A DNA stretch of 64,000 nt from Nelumbo lutea (GCA_022828595.1 JAKGHH010000005.1:22147875-22211874); one strand, 5' to 3'. Shown: positions 10,331-22,367, counted from the stretch's first letter. The notes: a model not told the origin generated them from the sequence alone. Numbers and translations are program-made.

Positions 10331-11930
10331 TGATGAACTTACAATTTATCTATATTTTATGAGGTTTTTGCATGAAATTTTATGATGGTTTAATTAAATT
10401 TTGCCCTATTTTAGCTTGATTGCAAGAAAGATTTCAGGGGGAGCCAAATCAACAAAAAGAAGGCAAAAGCAAGAAAAGAAAACCCAAAATTTATCAAGTT
10501 CAGCCCGGCCCAGCCATGAGAGCAAGAGAATTTCATTCGACCTAAGAAAGCAAAGTGAAACTCTTTGGAAAATCTAAGGGAAGAAGCCTAGCAAGAAGGA
10601 AATTTCGGCCCAGCCCATTTTTAGCCCAAATAACAGCCTAGAGTGTAGCCCACATGAGCTCAAAAGCAAGCTAAGTTGTAGCCCAAATAGCAGCCCAAAG
10701 GGAGCTAGGGGCGGCAACTTCTAGGTGTTTCTTGAAGAGAAGGAGGGAGCACTCTAGAAGGTTCATGAGGGGTGTAATACACCCCATTCTAGAGGCTTCA
10801 AGAAGGGGCAAGAGCCCCCTTGAAAAACTATATAAGGAGGCCTCTAGGAGGGGAGAAAGTTGTTCAATTGCTTGAGAAGAAGGCTCTCCTACTCTTAGAG
10901 GTTCAGCCACCTTGATAGAGGAGAAGAGAAGAAGGCTAGGCACAAGGAAGAAGAAGAAGAATGGCTGAAGGAAGTTCAAGACAAGCAAACTAGAAGGAGA
11001 AGGTGAGTTCGAATTGAGGGTTTGTGATTCAAAGATCTTTTGTAATAAATCATTTGTAGTTTCATTCTCTTTTGATTTGAATTCAATTTCTTTGTTATAT
11101 TTTCTTTCTTCTTTCTCCTTGTTTCCATTCTTCCTTGATGTATTTCAGCTTGTAAAATTTTAGTTCAGCAATCTAATTCTTTTTGATTCATTCAAATGGT
11201 CATGAATTATACTTGAAGTTTCTTGAATAAGGGTGTTATTGTAGAGTAATTCGGCCAACTAACCTTCAAAACTCATATCTGAATTCTCAGATCTGAGATT
11301 GCAAGATCTGAATTGCTTGAAAAAGAATTCAGATCTGAAATTTTCAGATTGGCCGAATTAATCTACAGCTTGGAATTCCTAGAGTGCTTGAGAGAGACTC
11401 TAGGAATTCAGTTCTACTATTCAAGAACTGAATTGAGTGCAAGGTTAGAGATAACTTGCACAATTCAGTTGGTGATCAATTCAGATTTGAATTGATGCCT
11501 TAGAAGTGTTTGAAGAAATGCATGCATGGGGATTAGATTCTTGCTAGAGATAGAAGAACCGTCACTCATGCATAGCATGAACATGCGCTTGAGAGAGGCT
11601 GTTCATGACCTTGGGGTTTCACCAAACCAAGGCTCAATCATGATTCATTCGAATGATCCAAATTGATAGATTGCTGAATTCTGAGATTGACATTTACTGC
11701 TTACTCTACTAACCTGAATTGAAGGCAATTGGGCCAATGATTTAGATAGATTTTAATTTAGGATTTCTTAGCTTTCATTAGAGTTTTGATTTATTTGTTG
11801 ATCAGATAAGAAGTGCTCAATTTAGTATTGGTAATTGTTTCCTAAATCCTCGTGGGAACGATACTTCACTCTCTACTTTATTACTTGAACGGCTAGTGCA
11901 CTTGCTAGTGTCACAATGAGCAACACATCA
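10331..11930 (+). repeat. Gyp-1 3' LTR (1600 bp)
   Basis: Starts TGATGAACTTAC and ends ACACATCA. Same length and about 98 percent identical by eye (30-40 differences) to solo LTR Gyp-2 at 42273-43872, which fixes both ends. The TATA box is TATATAAGG at 10829-10837. Confidence 0.9.
10829..10837 (+). promoter_or_regulatory. Gyp-1 LTR TATA box
   Basis: TATATAAGG, conserved in Gyp-2 at 42771-42779; likely core promoter of the Gypsy LTR. Confidence 0.6.
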
Positions 11931-12866
11931 CAGCCCCTTTGTCGGACAATGGCAATGATCAAGAATGCACTCTCTCTGATGGAAACCAAACTGCCAGTAA
12001 TAGATTTCAATCATTGGAATTTTGTTTTACAATATATATATATATATATATGTATATGTACGGTTTCAAAAAGTTTGCAAATGGTTTTAATTCCCGAGAT
12101 CCAAGTGAGTGGAGAGTGCAGAACTGTTCCTTGCAGCCGAGGGAGAGGTCCTCTCTTGTCGGGCAGTGCTTGATCATTACGGGCTGAGAGGTTAAGTGTA
12201 AGACCATTTAGGATAATACCTGATTGGATAATCTTGCATCTGCCCACAGTCCCTGGGTTTTTATAAGATGGCTTGGCCCAGTGACCACTTAATGTAAGTG
12301 TTGGGCCCATAGGGTCCATGTGATGGGCTCAGGGATTCACTGAGTTTTTCAATGAATTCGGCTAGGCCTTTTAATAAAGGCTAGGCCGAACCCATGTGGC
12401 TGGTGTGTAGATCAATGCTTGGGTCCCATGCCATACAAAGAAGCCCAACTGGGCAGCAGATTGGAAACTAGTTAAACACTAAACACTTAATGGGCCAAAA
12501 GCCCATTACGAGCTGGGCTGATATGATCACCCATCTATGGGGCAAATCTGAGATTAATATTAGTAAAAGGATTGGGCCTTTTACCTTATCCACTCTGGGA
12601 GACCAAATTCAAATCAAATTTGAATCTGGTAACCTCCTGATAAGATCAGGAGTAAACTAACTTAATCTGCAGATAGGATTAAGATAATCCCATATCCAAA
12701 TACTGATTTGGATTGGGATAACTCCTAATTAGGAGGTTTTCTTAATCAAGAAGAAAGGAGGAGAAACCCTAAGAGAAATACATCCGATTTCAAACCAGTG
12801 GTTGTTGAGTAAGCAAGAAAGCATCCTGTGAATTGAGATTAGATCTCACAAAAACTCCAGAGAGAA
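11931..12866 (+). repeat. Cop-2 5' LTR remnant (family B)
   Basis: Matches the middle of the 3' LTR from about 22900 to 23816. The first 520 bases are gone at the Gyp-1 border and the last 490 are lost in a deletion. It keeps both U3 dyad modules, for example arms CTCCTGAT 12634-12641 and ATCAGGAG 12645-12652, and the 14-bp palindrome CTCCTAATTAGGAG 12722-12735. Confidence 0.88.
12031..12060. repeat. AT dinucleotide tract in LTR
   Basis: TA-rich microsatellite between the two halves of the family-B LTR. Its length varies between copies (compare 21479-21506 and 35032-35057). Confidence 0.8.
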
Positions 12867-13082
12867 AGGTGGTGGGGTTATGCAGCTGAAACAGTTGGCT
12901 TCACGCACCCCATGTGATTTCCCACATTCCAAGAGACATTTTGTCATCTCCGTCACTGAGAAATGAGGGAAATCTCAGAGATGAACAAATGGGAATGGAA
13001 CATAGGTTAAAAACCATATCGATGTAGGTAACTTGAATCAAACTAAGGTTGTGGACTAATGATTTTGCTGTTTTATCAAAAA
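12867..13082 (+). other. Cop-2 leader remnant
   Basis: Only the last 216 bases before gag remain. The primer site and most of the leader are lost in a deletion that joins LTR sequence to CAGAAAGG-type leader sequence; AGAA is shared at the join. Confidence 0.8.
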
Positions 13083-15869
13083 ATGGAAAACGGTCAATTC
13101 GCAAAGCTTCTAAATGATAACAAGCTTAAGGGCCCAAACTATGCCGACTGGTAAAGAAATCTTATGTTGGTCCTAACTTCTGAAAAGTTAGATAAGGTGG
13201 TGAAAAATTCTGCCCCGGAGCATCCGGGTGATAGGTCTTTTGATGACCATAGGAGGGACTACCAAGATTGGGAGGATAAGAACTCCCTAGCCCACTGCTT
13301 TGTCATTGCCTCACTAGACAACTCAATATAGAGGCAGTTCGATCAGATCGAACTAGCCAAGGACATATTGGACAGTCTAAAGACAATGCATGAAGAGCAG
13401 AACCATTCTACTCGATAGAAGGTCCTGAAACTGTTCATGACCATGCAAATGTCCAAGGGGAATAAAGTTCATGACCATTGACTTCAGATGATGGGCTACA
13501 TTAACGAATTCGAAGCCCTTGGATCCGGGCTAGGTCTTGGCACGCAAGTGGATGCCACCTTGAATTCTTTGCCCTCTTCCTTCAATGCGTTCACAATGAA
13601 CTACAACATGAATAAGCTGAATGTCAGCGTCCAGGAACTCAGCAATATGTTGCAAAGGGCCAAGGATCTACTCAAGAAGGATGAGCCTGTGGTTATGCTT
13701 ACTGAAGCTAACAAATCGGGCAAGAGAAAGAAAAAGGCAAAGAAGCCCTAGAAGAAAGCTACCAAACCCAAGAAGCAGAAGAAGAACAAGGCATCTGATG
13801 TTTGTCACTTCTGCAAACAGACCGGCCACTGGAAGAGGAACTGTCCTGCCTACCTAGAATCTAAAAAAAGTAACATCAAAACTTGTGTCATAGAAACTAA
13901 TATGTTAGTTACTTCTATGTCCTAGTGTGTTGACTATGGGGCTTCAACTCATTTGTGTAACTCACTGTAGGGGTTCAAAGTTAGTAGAAGATTGAGTAAA
14001 GGCAAAGTGACACTGTTTTTGGGAACAACTGCAAGTGTTGCAGCTACGGCAATAGGAACCATAGAATTAGTTTTTAGAGAAGGAGTGCTTATACTTAAAA
14101 ATTGTCTTTATGTATAGAACTTGAGAAGAAATTTGATTTCTGTTTCTAAACTGTGTGCTGATGGATATACTGTTTATTTTAGTAATATGATTACTGTTAT
14201 ACAGAATAACATATTCATCGCATGTGAGGAACTGGAGAACGGTCTCTATGTTCTATATCTTTCTCTGGAAATTAACTTAACCGAAACTACATCGGTCGAA
14301 AATCCCAAGAAAAGAAATCGTAATACAATAAATCCCATGTGCCTCTGGTATTACCGAATCGGCCATATCGGTGTAGACCAAATCACAAGGTTGGTAAAGG
14401 ATGGTCCTTTGGATTTTCTAACCATAGAAAATCTTCCCACTTGTGAGCCTTGCCTTCAAGGTAAGATAACTAAGCAACCATTTGACGGTAAGTCTGAAAG
14501 ATCTACAGGCACACTTGACTTAATACATACTGATGTATGTGGTCCCCTGAGTGTTAGGACACAAAATTAACACGTGTATTTCATCACCTTTACAGATGAA
14601 TTTTCACGATATGGTTACGTGTACCTAATGAGACACAAGTCTGAATCCTTTGAAAAGTTCAAAGAGTTTAGACAGGAAGTCAAGAAACAGTTAGGGAGAG
14701 AAATTAAGGCCCTTCGATCAAATCGAGGTGGCGAGTATCTCTCTGATGAATTCAGGTACTACTTAAAGGTTAACGAGATAGTGTCACAATTAGCTCCTCC
14801 TGCTACACCTCAACTCAACAGTGTTTCAGAGAGATGGAATAGGACCTTGTTGGACATGGTCCGGTCACTTCTCGTACGCTTAGAATTACCCACATCCTTT
14901 TGGGGGTACGCATTAGAGACTGCTATCTACGTGGTGAATCGAGTTCAAACCAAATCAGTTCCGAAAACTCCATATGAACTATGGACCAGAAGGAAGCCAA
15001 GTGTAAGACACTTAATGATTTGGGGTTGTCCTGCACACATTAAAAGAACAAGTGCGGACAAGTTGGAGTAAATAACAAGACGTTGCCTATTTATAGGCTA
15101 CCCAAAAGATTCAGTGGGTTATCTATTCTACTCATTGGGAATGATGTAGGAATGTTGACTTTGGTCAATGTATGTTTATCATAGCAGTTCTCCATGAAAG
15201 ATCTTGGAGAAGCTTCATATATATTGGGTCTTCGACTCTATAGAGATAGATCAAAGCGAATAATTGGATTATCCCAGGCTGCTTACATTGACAAAATTGT
15301 CAATAGATACAGCATGGAGAACTCCAAGAAAGGAAATGTTCCTTAGGCATGGAGTCACTCTCTCCAAGAAGATGTCTCCAAAGACTTCTGAGGAGATTGA
15401 GGGCATGAGAGACGTTCCCTATGCCTCAGCTGTAGGGAGCATCATGTATGCCATGCTGTGCACTCGCCCAGACATAGCTCAAGCAGTGAGTGCGGTAAGC
15501 AGATTCCAGGCCAACCTAGGGTAGGAGCATTGGACTGCTGTGAAGAACATACTTAAATACCTTCGAAGGACAAAAGAGTTTTGTTTAGTATTCGATGGTA
15601 GTTCACTACAAGTTCTAGGGTATACCGATGCCGATTTCTAGTCAGATCCAAATGATAGAAAGTCTACATCTGGGTATGTTTTCATGATAGGATCATATGT
15701 TGTTTGCTGGAAAAGCAGCAAACAAGGGTCAACTCTAGATTCCACAACCGAGGCCGAGTACATTGCCGCAAGTGAAGCTGCCAAGGAAGCCGTGTGGATG
15801 AAGAAATTCATACACGAATTGGGAGTGATTCTGTCCAGCACATCATCCATCCTGTTGTTGTACGACAAC
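13083..15869 (+). pseudogene. Cop-2 gag-pol, upstream part
   Basis: ATG 13083 opens a gag like that of Cop-1. The frame is kept through protease and integrase but has about ten stops, mostly at former CAG/CAA or TGG codons. The zinc knuckle CHFCKQTGHWKRNC is complete near 13803. The protease motif is DYGA instead of DSGA. Integrase has RSN instead of RSD, losing the second catalytic aspartate; SERWN keeps the glutamate. At 15125-15130 a roughly 850-bp deletion (compared with Cop-1) joins integrase to RT at a shared ATTCTA and removes most of RT including YVDD. A 2-base deletion lies near 15344. RNase H then reads cleanly up to the Cop-3 insertion at LLLYDN. Confidence 0.9.
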
Positions 15870-17036
15870 TGAAAGATTGGTAGGATCCATCTAATGGACG
15901 CCATGATGGGTGTGGAATGGGTGGGAAAATTTCAAAAATTTCCTACCTTCTCCCAACTGGGAATCATATTCCCTAAATTTAGAATACAATATTCAAGGAT
16001 TCTACTTGAACCATAAACAAACCAGATCTAAACCAAAAGGAAAGAGGAAGGATTATACCTAATCTGGAGAAACAATATCTCCCAAAGTTGGTGTTCATGC
16101 CCAAAGAAGATGCCAAGATCCACTCCTGCTGAAGATGACACAGCTGTTGATGGAACGAAACCAGCAGGGTGCGTCCTACACACTGGATCCTTTGCAAGAA
16201 ACCACTAGAAACTTTGAACACTGAATCCTTTTTTAGTCTTTTCTGCAAGACTGATGTCAAGAACTGATTTCTTGACTTCTTTCTCCTACAAAGATTGAAT
16301 CTTGCAAGAGTGGTTGGCGACGGCTGGAGGAAAAACTCCTGGGATGAAGATGGTTGAACAACTTTTCTTCTCTTTGGAGTTTTCAGATCTGATCTCTGTT
16401 GCAGAAGACTTTCTTCTCTCTTGAAAAAAACTTGAATTTGAAATCTACTATATTCGAATCTTATTTTCTCCTCCTTTCTTCTTTATTAAGAAATCTTCCT
16501 ATTTAGGAGTTATCCCCATCGAAATCAATATTTGGATAGGGGATAATCTTAATCCTATTTTCAGATTAAGTTAGTTTACTCCTGATCTTATCAGGAGGTT
16601 ACCAGATTCAAATCTGATTTGAATTTGGTCTCCCAGAGTGGATAAGGTAAATGGCCCAATCCTTTCACTAACATTAATCTCAGATTCGCCCCATAGATGG
16701 ATGATCATATCAGCCCAGCTCGTAATGGGCTTTTAGCCCATTAAGTGTTCAGTGTTTAATTAGTTTCCAATCTGCTGCCTAGTTGGGCTTCTTTGTATGG
16801 TGTGGGGCCCAAGCATTGATCTACACACCAGCCACATGGGTTCGGCCCAGCTTTTATTGCAAGGCCCAGCTGAATTCATTGAAAACTCAGTGACCCCTTG
16901 AGCCCATCACATGGACCCTATTAAGTGGTCTTTGGGCCAAGCCATCATATAAAAACCCAAGGACTGTGGACAGGTGCAAAATTAGCCCGTCAGGTATTAT
17001 CCTAAATGGTCTTACACTTAACCTCTCAGCCCTTAA
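15870..17036 (-). repeat. Cop-3 3' LTR, partial
   Basis: Family-B LTR read in reverse from its end to about the middle, where Gyp-3 begins after CCTCTCAGCCCTTAA. The U3 dyads (arms AATCAGG-type and CTCCTGAT) are visible near 16500-16630. Confidence 0.88.
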
Positions 17037-18524
17037 TGAAATATTTGTAGTAAAAGTGGTACTAGGTCGAATCCCATAGGGAGCAATTCAGTAATCTCTT
17101 AGCCGAATGGATAAAGTAATTGTGTGGGAAAATTTAATAACTAAAATTGAAAGAATAACAAACTAAGCAAACAAGAGAAAATCAATCTTATCGAATTCTT
17201 GTTCAAAGGTTCGGGTTGAATCGATTGGCCATCGATCCTAGGTACATTTCAGCATTCTTGCAATTCAACCATGTAACGTTAGATTTATTAGGATAGCCAT
17301 AATAAACCTTGTGTTTTCCTAATTCATTTGACCAAACCCAACATTCGATCAACACTTATCACCACTCAACTGGGTACAATAGCGTTCCATGTTAAACAAT
17401 GATATCATTAAGATTTGTGAAAACAGTTAAACCAAAATAACAATAATTGAGATAGCTACAATTATTGAATTTTGTTCCATCGGTTCCTTTAGGTTGAACC
17501 ATGATAAAACATTGATCAAAGGCTGTCACAAACAATTGACCCTAAAAGATATCAACCTAATTGCTACTTGTACAATTATTCAAGACAATTACGGATCACC
17601 AAAATCATGGATAGCAGTAGGAAGATCAACATTAATTCAGTTTGTCAAACCAATTAACATCAACATCCAATAAAAATATGCATAAGGATCAATGAATACT
17701 TGAATATGAAAGTAAGAAAATAAATTAACTACAGAACCTCACAATGACACAATCGAACCTCCCCCCTTGAACTAGAAAAAGAAGCTTAGCTACTCATGAT
17801 CTGCGCAATCTCCATGCCTTTCTTCTCCATAGCCGAACTGCTTCCTTGAGCTTCTTGGCCTCTTGATGATCTCTTGGATCTTGGAATGAGTGATGCTAGA
17901 GCTGGTTCACCCCCCTCTTTATATAGCGAAAGGAGAGGGCTGTTTTCCAATTCCTTCTAGGAGATCATCTTATCTTTAGGGAGTCTTGATCTTCTTTGAA
18001 CTAATCCTATCCTATCTCTTATCTAATCCCCAACCTTCTTATCCTTATAGGATTACGTTCAAATTTTAGATCTAATAAGATTCTTTCCCTCTTGGGAGAT
18101 TACATTTGAATTAGGACTCTAGACTCTTGCATCCGAGTTGGGCTTCTCTGCTACTTGGGCTGCTTCCAGGTTCTTCTGTGAGTTGGGCTTCGGCTTTTAA
18201 ATGGGCCTGGCTACGAATTTGCTCCGACTTTGGGCCCAGTTTCGTACTCGATGTGGATTGAATCAGTCAAAACCCAGGGCCTTTCTTTCTTCTTTCTAAT
18301 GCTTCTTGAATTGCCCAATTCGGAGTCCAGAATTGTGAGTTAGGTCCAGATCACTAACTGTCACCGAAACTGTGCAAAATCACCCGAATTGGCCTATTTC
18401 CTTCCAATTGCCTTCTTTATTGCCCTGAATCAAAATACAAGAGTAATGAGTGCATTTAAGTGCTAAAGTAGCATAAAAGGATGAAAATTAGGGGACAAAA
18501 ATAGGGTTCTTTTCAGTCTCATCA
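17037..18524 (-). repeat. Gyp-3: Gypsy LTR (1488 bp) with unmatched flanks
   Basis: Reverse LTR: its sense strand starts TGATGAGACTGAAAAG and ends AAATATTTCA. Gyp-4 (39854-41321) is the same family and Gyp-5 a relative. A TATA box (TTATATAG in this orientation) lies at 17929-17936. The flanks are CTTAA on the left, inside an LTR, and ACAGG on the right, inside gag. They do not match each other, yet each agrees with the uninterrupted Copia sequence at that place. This is what recombination between two separate Gypsy insertions would leave. Confidence 0.82.
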
Positions 18525-19132
18525 ACAGGCTCATCCTTCTTGAGTAGATCCTCGGCCCTCTGCAACATATTACTGAGTTCCTAGATGCTGACATTCTGCT
18601 TATTCATGTTATGGTTCATTGTGAAAGCATTGAAGGAATAGGGCAAAGAATTCAGGATGGCATCCACTTGCATGCCAAGATCTAGCTCGGATCCAAGGGC
18701 TTCAAGTTTGCTAATGTAGCCCATCATCCGAGGACAATGGTCATGAACTTTCTGTCCCTTGGACATCTGCGCAGTCATGAACAGTATCAGGACCTTCTGT
18801 CGAGTAGAACGGTTATGCTCTTCATATATTGTCTTTAGACTATCCAATATGTCCTTGGCTAGTTCGATCTAATCGAACTGCCTCTGTATTAAGTTGTCTA
18901 GTGAGGCAATGACAAAGCAGCAGGCTAGGGAGTTCTTATCCTCCCAATCTTGGTAGTTCCTCCTACAGGCCTCAGAAGCCCTATCACCCAGACGCTCCGG
19001 GGTAGGATTTTTCACCACCTTATCTATCTTTTTAGAAGTTAGGACCAACATAAGATTTTTGTACTAGTCGGCATAGTTTGGGCCTTTAAACTTGTTATCA
19101 TCTATAAGCTTTGTGAATTGACCGTTTGCCAT
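18525..19132 (-). pseudogene. Cop-3 gag fragment
   Basis: Starts at ATG 19132 and encodes the gag N-terminal 200 residues (KGPNYAD, MSKGQKVHDH and QELSNMLQRAE-like motifs), ending at the Gyp-3 border after KKDEPV. Stops replace Trp near residue 24, Gln after RQFD and the Gln before ELSNML. Zinc knuckle and pol are absent. Confidence 0.88.
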
Positions 19133-20917
19133 TTTCTGATGAAACAGCAAAATCATTAGTCCACAACCTTAGTTTGATTCATGTTACCTACATAGATATG
19201 GCTTTTAATCTATGTTCCATTCCAATTTATTCATCTCTGAGATTTCCCTCCTTTCTCAGTGACGGAGATGACGGAATGTCTCTGGAAATGTGGGAAATCA
19301 CATGGGGTGCATGAAGCCAACTATTTCAGCTGCATAACCCCACCACCTTTCTATGATGAATCATATCCACTCATCAGATGAGTTTCCCTTTGGCCTCTAT
19401 CAGACAAGGTTCAAAGCCATTTTTAGGTAAACCTTTTTGTCCAGTTAATGCACACCCATCATATTCAGGTTATGCCAAGGTACCGTGAGAGATTTCCTAT
19501 TTTCTGGTGAAGCCCCTCCCACATCGGTCTATGACGCCCCTATCATCTTATGAAACACTCTAACAGATCTAATAGCAAATGGATAGCCCAATTTTATGGT
19601 GCGTTTCCTCATTACTGATGGACCCATCATTGTGCTAATGATGGAAGGCCTTTAGAGAGTCCATCATATGGATCTCCCTATCACATGCATTCATATTTGC
19701 TGGAGGGAACAAAATTATGCCATAGTTCTAATTTAGGTCAAACCAAAATGGCTCCCACTGACTTTCACAAAGTCAGATTTCTGGTGGGCCTTAATCGGCT
19801 AGGGGTTCCCGTACGCATCCCTTTTCAGGGTTGTGGGGGCCCACCAAGAAAGGAAGGGTCATCCAATGACCTTAAGGGACACCATGGCAATGATGTGCAT
19901 TCAACCATGGTGTGCGCAAGAGCCACTAATGAATCATCATGGGCCAAGTGCTTATGGCCCATGGTCGTAGCACATCAAACATCCAATCATCACATGGAAA
20001 AGGAGGAATTGATCCAATCAATCAACTGCTATAAAGCCCATTAAATGGCCCATTTAAAATCCATAACATTAACAATTAATGTCTACTAGGTGTATGGGTT
20101 GTATCACAGTTAGTAGTTCGGCCCATACAACTTTTCTCACAAGTGTGGGCTTTTACAGTTTTAGCCTTTTAAAACTAGGCTTTACAGGTGTGCCGAATTA
20201 ATCCATGTAATTGAACATCAGATTTGGAACAAAGGTGTGAGAAAAGTGGACTAAAAAAGAGTCCCTTTTGAACCCCCAGATTCGGTCCAAACAGTTTTGG
20301 TCCAATCTGGTCCGAAATGGTCCAAAACTGATTTTCAATTCAATAATTAATTTATGAAAGATTTGAAATTAATGATTTTGATTTTAGGCAAACACAAATC
20401 AACTATGGACTGTTTGCACCACCTGCAAAACAGAGGTTAATCACAAGGGTTGCAGTTTCACAAACTACAAATCGCGGAGAATGATTTCTCCATCTGCAAA
20501 TCTCCAGCGCTGCCTTCTTCTTCCTTCTTCTTTAATCAAGAAAATAAATAAAAAAAAAACAGAAATCCTATTTCTATTAATTAATTACATTCTTGATCAA
20601 ATCCTATACATTCAGTCTAGAATAATGAAAAAATTATTTACAGACCGAATTGAATAGAAAAGGAAAAAGGGTGCGCAGACCATCTACGCCAAATCTGCAC
20701 TGTGATCTCCAGGTTCGAGCAGTCCATTAAATCAAAATAAATAAAGAATAGTTCTAAATAAATTTTAGATTTAACAAAAATTAATTTAAGATCAATCACC
20801 CTTAACAAGAAACAATTTCTTGAAATAAAAAGAAAATAGTCTGCGCAAATCTTGGTAGAACATCTTCTATCCATCTGCACAGGTTCATGTCTAATTTTCT
20901 TTTGGTTCAAGATTCGA
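19133..20917 (-). other. Cop-3 leader
   Basis: About 1.8 kb between primer site and gag, one of the fullest leaders here. It has the twin hairpins: arms CATGGGCCA 19938-19946 and TGGCCCATG 19955-19963, and a second dyad centred near 19895. No ORF starts with a supported ATG. Confidence 0.8.
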
Positions 20918-20936
20918 ACCTGTGGCTCTGACACCA
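20918..20936 (-). other. Cop-3 primer-binding site
   Basis: In sense orientation TGGTGTCAGAGCCACAGGT, one base from the LTR end at 20938. It differs from the usual TGGTATCAGAGCC by one early base and by C for T after GCCA. Confidence 0.85.
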
Positions 20937-20937
20937 C

Positions 20938-22131
20938 TGAAAGATTGGTAGGATCCATCTAATGGACGCCATGATGGGTGTGGAATGGGTGGGCGAATTT
21001 CAAAATTTTTCTACCTTCTCCCAACTAGGAATCATATTCCCTAAATTTAGAATACAATATTCAAGGATTCTACTTGAACCATAAACAAACCAGATCTGAA
21101 CCAAAAGGAAATAGGAAGGATTATACCTGATATGGAGAAACAATATCTCCCAAAATTGGTGTTCACGCCCAAAGAAGATGCCAAGATTCACTCCTGCTGA
21201 AGATGACACAGTTGTTGATGGAACGGAGCCAGTAGGGTGCGTCCTACAGACTGGATCAAGCCCTTAATGATCTGATGAGTGGGCAGGTGCAAGATTAGCC
21301 CATCAGGTATTATCCTAAATGGTCTTACACTTAACTTCTTAGCCCTTAATGATCAAGCACTACCCGACAAGAGAAGACTTCTCCCTCGGCTGCAAGGAAC
21401 AGTGCCACACTCTCTACTCACCTGGATCCCAGGAATTAAAATCTTTTTGCAAATCTTTTGAAACCGTACATATACATTTATATATACATATATATATATA
21501 TATATTAATTTTGCAAAACAAAATTCCAACGATTGAAATCAACTGCCGGCAGTTTGGTTTCTATCAGAGAGAGTGCATTCCCAATCATTACCATTGTCCG
21601 TCAAAGGGGCTAATTCTGTCACTATGATCACTCACTCAAATGAATTCTCAGACAGCCCCAACATGTCCAGGTTTTGACCCCAACTAAGGATCTGACTGAT
21701 TGACATATCAAAGATAGCCCGCTCTGACACCTAGTGAATTGTCATAATCGAGTCCAGGGGTCAGGTGTAACTTTCCAGTTTTGCCCATCTGTCTCCAAGG
21801 TCTAGGGCAATACTAGAAATTTGGTCTGGTTCAAGGGTTCAAGCAATCCCATACTGCATGCGCCTTAGGTCTTACCCTGATGGACGAGACAAGCAATCCC
21901 AACACTTGGTGGCACATCAATATCAGCCTTGGCAGGATAAATCTCCCCAGACTTATCCAATGACTGTGAACATTTAAAACTAACACTAGTCTCTATAAGT
22001 GTCAAGTTTTAGGGTCTTACATAGAAATATACCAAACAACATGAATCAAACATGTAGTTTATTTATTTATACTAAATGTCAAAAGTACATCAAATTGGAT
22101 TGAAGCTAAGGGCATACAAAACTATCTAACA
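20938..22131 (-). repeat. Cop-3 5' LTR with internal deletion (1194 bp)
   Basis: Has both LTR ends but lacks about 730 bases compared with the full family-B LTR. At the join (about 21257-21283) lies a short insert, AAGCCCTTAATGATCTG, similar to sequence found 60-70 bases further right in the same LTR, so it looks like templated filler DNA. The U3 dyad modules and promoter region are within the lost part. Confidence 0.85.
21479..21506. repeat. AT dinucleotide tract in LTR
   Basis: TA microsatellite at the same LTR position as 12031-12060. Confidence 0.75.
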
Positions 22132-22364
22132 ACAACAATGGAGTCATTGCCCAGGCTAAAGAGCCTCTGGCCCACTCGAAGTCAAAGCACATCGAGAAGA
22201 AGTACCATGTGCTGAGGGAGATCGTTGGTAGAGGGGACGTCCTAATTCAGAAGGTAGCATCAGTGGATAATGTGGCAGACCCATTGACTAAGCCATTGAC
22301 ACAGAAGGTGTTTGAGAAACACATGGAAAGTATGGGACTTGGGCTTGGACCAGATTGGACCTGA
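22132..22364 (+). pseudogene. Cop-2 RNase H C-terminus, downstream of Cop-3
   Basis: After the duplicated ACAAC the frame resumes with NGVIAQAKEP, contains KHIEKKYHVLREIV and NVADPLTKPL (last RNase H aspartate) and ends at TGA 22362-22364, the normal pol stop. This segment has no stop or frameshift and gives the natural C-terminus missing from Cop-1. Confidence 0.9.
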
Positions 22365-22367
22365 GTG

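Larger units (their letters stand above)
9766..11930 (+). mobile_element. Gyp-1: 3' end of a Ty3/Gypsy element
   Basis: Non-coding 3' internal DNA with a triple hairpin, a polypurine tract and a full 3' LTR. The sequence GAGGACAAGCAAAAGCTTAAG followed by a G-rich tract, just before an LTR starting TGATGA, is typical of plant non-chromovirus Gypsy elements. No Gypsy protein domain remains in the window. It joins the inside of the Cop-2 LTR at 11931, so its insertion or a later deletion removed the start of that LTR. Confidence 0.75.
15870..22131 (-). mobile_element. Cop-3: Copia element (family B) inserted in Cop-2 RNase H
   Basis: Reverse-strand element bounded by Copia LTR ends (TGAAAG at 15870, TCTAACA at 22131) and by the duplication ACAAC at 15865-15869 and 22132-22136. 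Contents from left: part of its 3' LTR, Gyp-3, the first 200 codons of gag, leader, primer site and a shortened 5' LTR. The rest of gag, all of pol and the start of the 3' LTR are missing at Gyp-3. Confidence 0.92.

Noticed and set aside
10671..10988. 105-codon hydrophobic antisense frame in the Gypsy LTR, also at 42613-42930
   Set aside because: The Phe and Leu runs are the reverse of GAAGAA-type purine repeats; there is no independent support.
19685..20044. 119-codon frame in the Cop-3 leader
   Set aside because: It runs antisense to the element through the hairpin region and is not open in other leaders.
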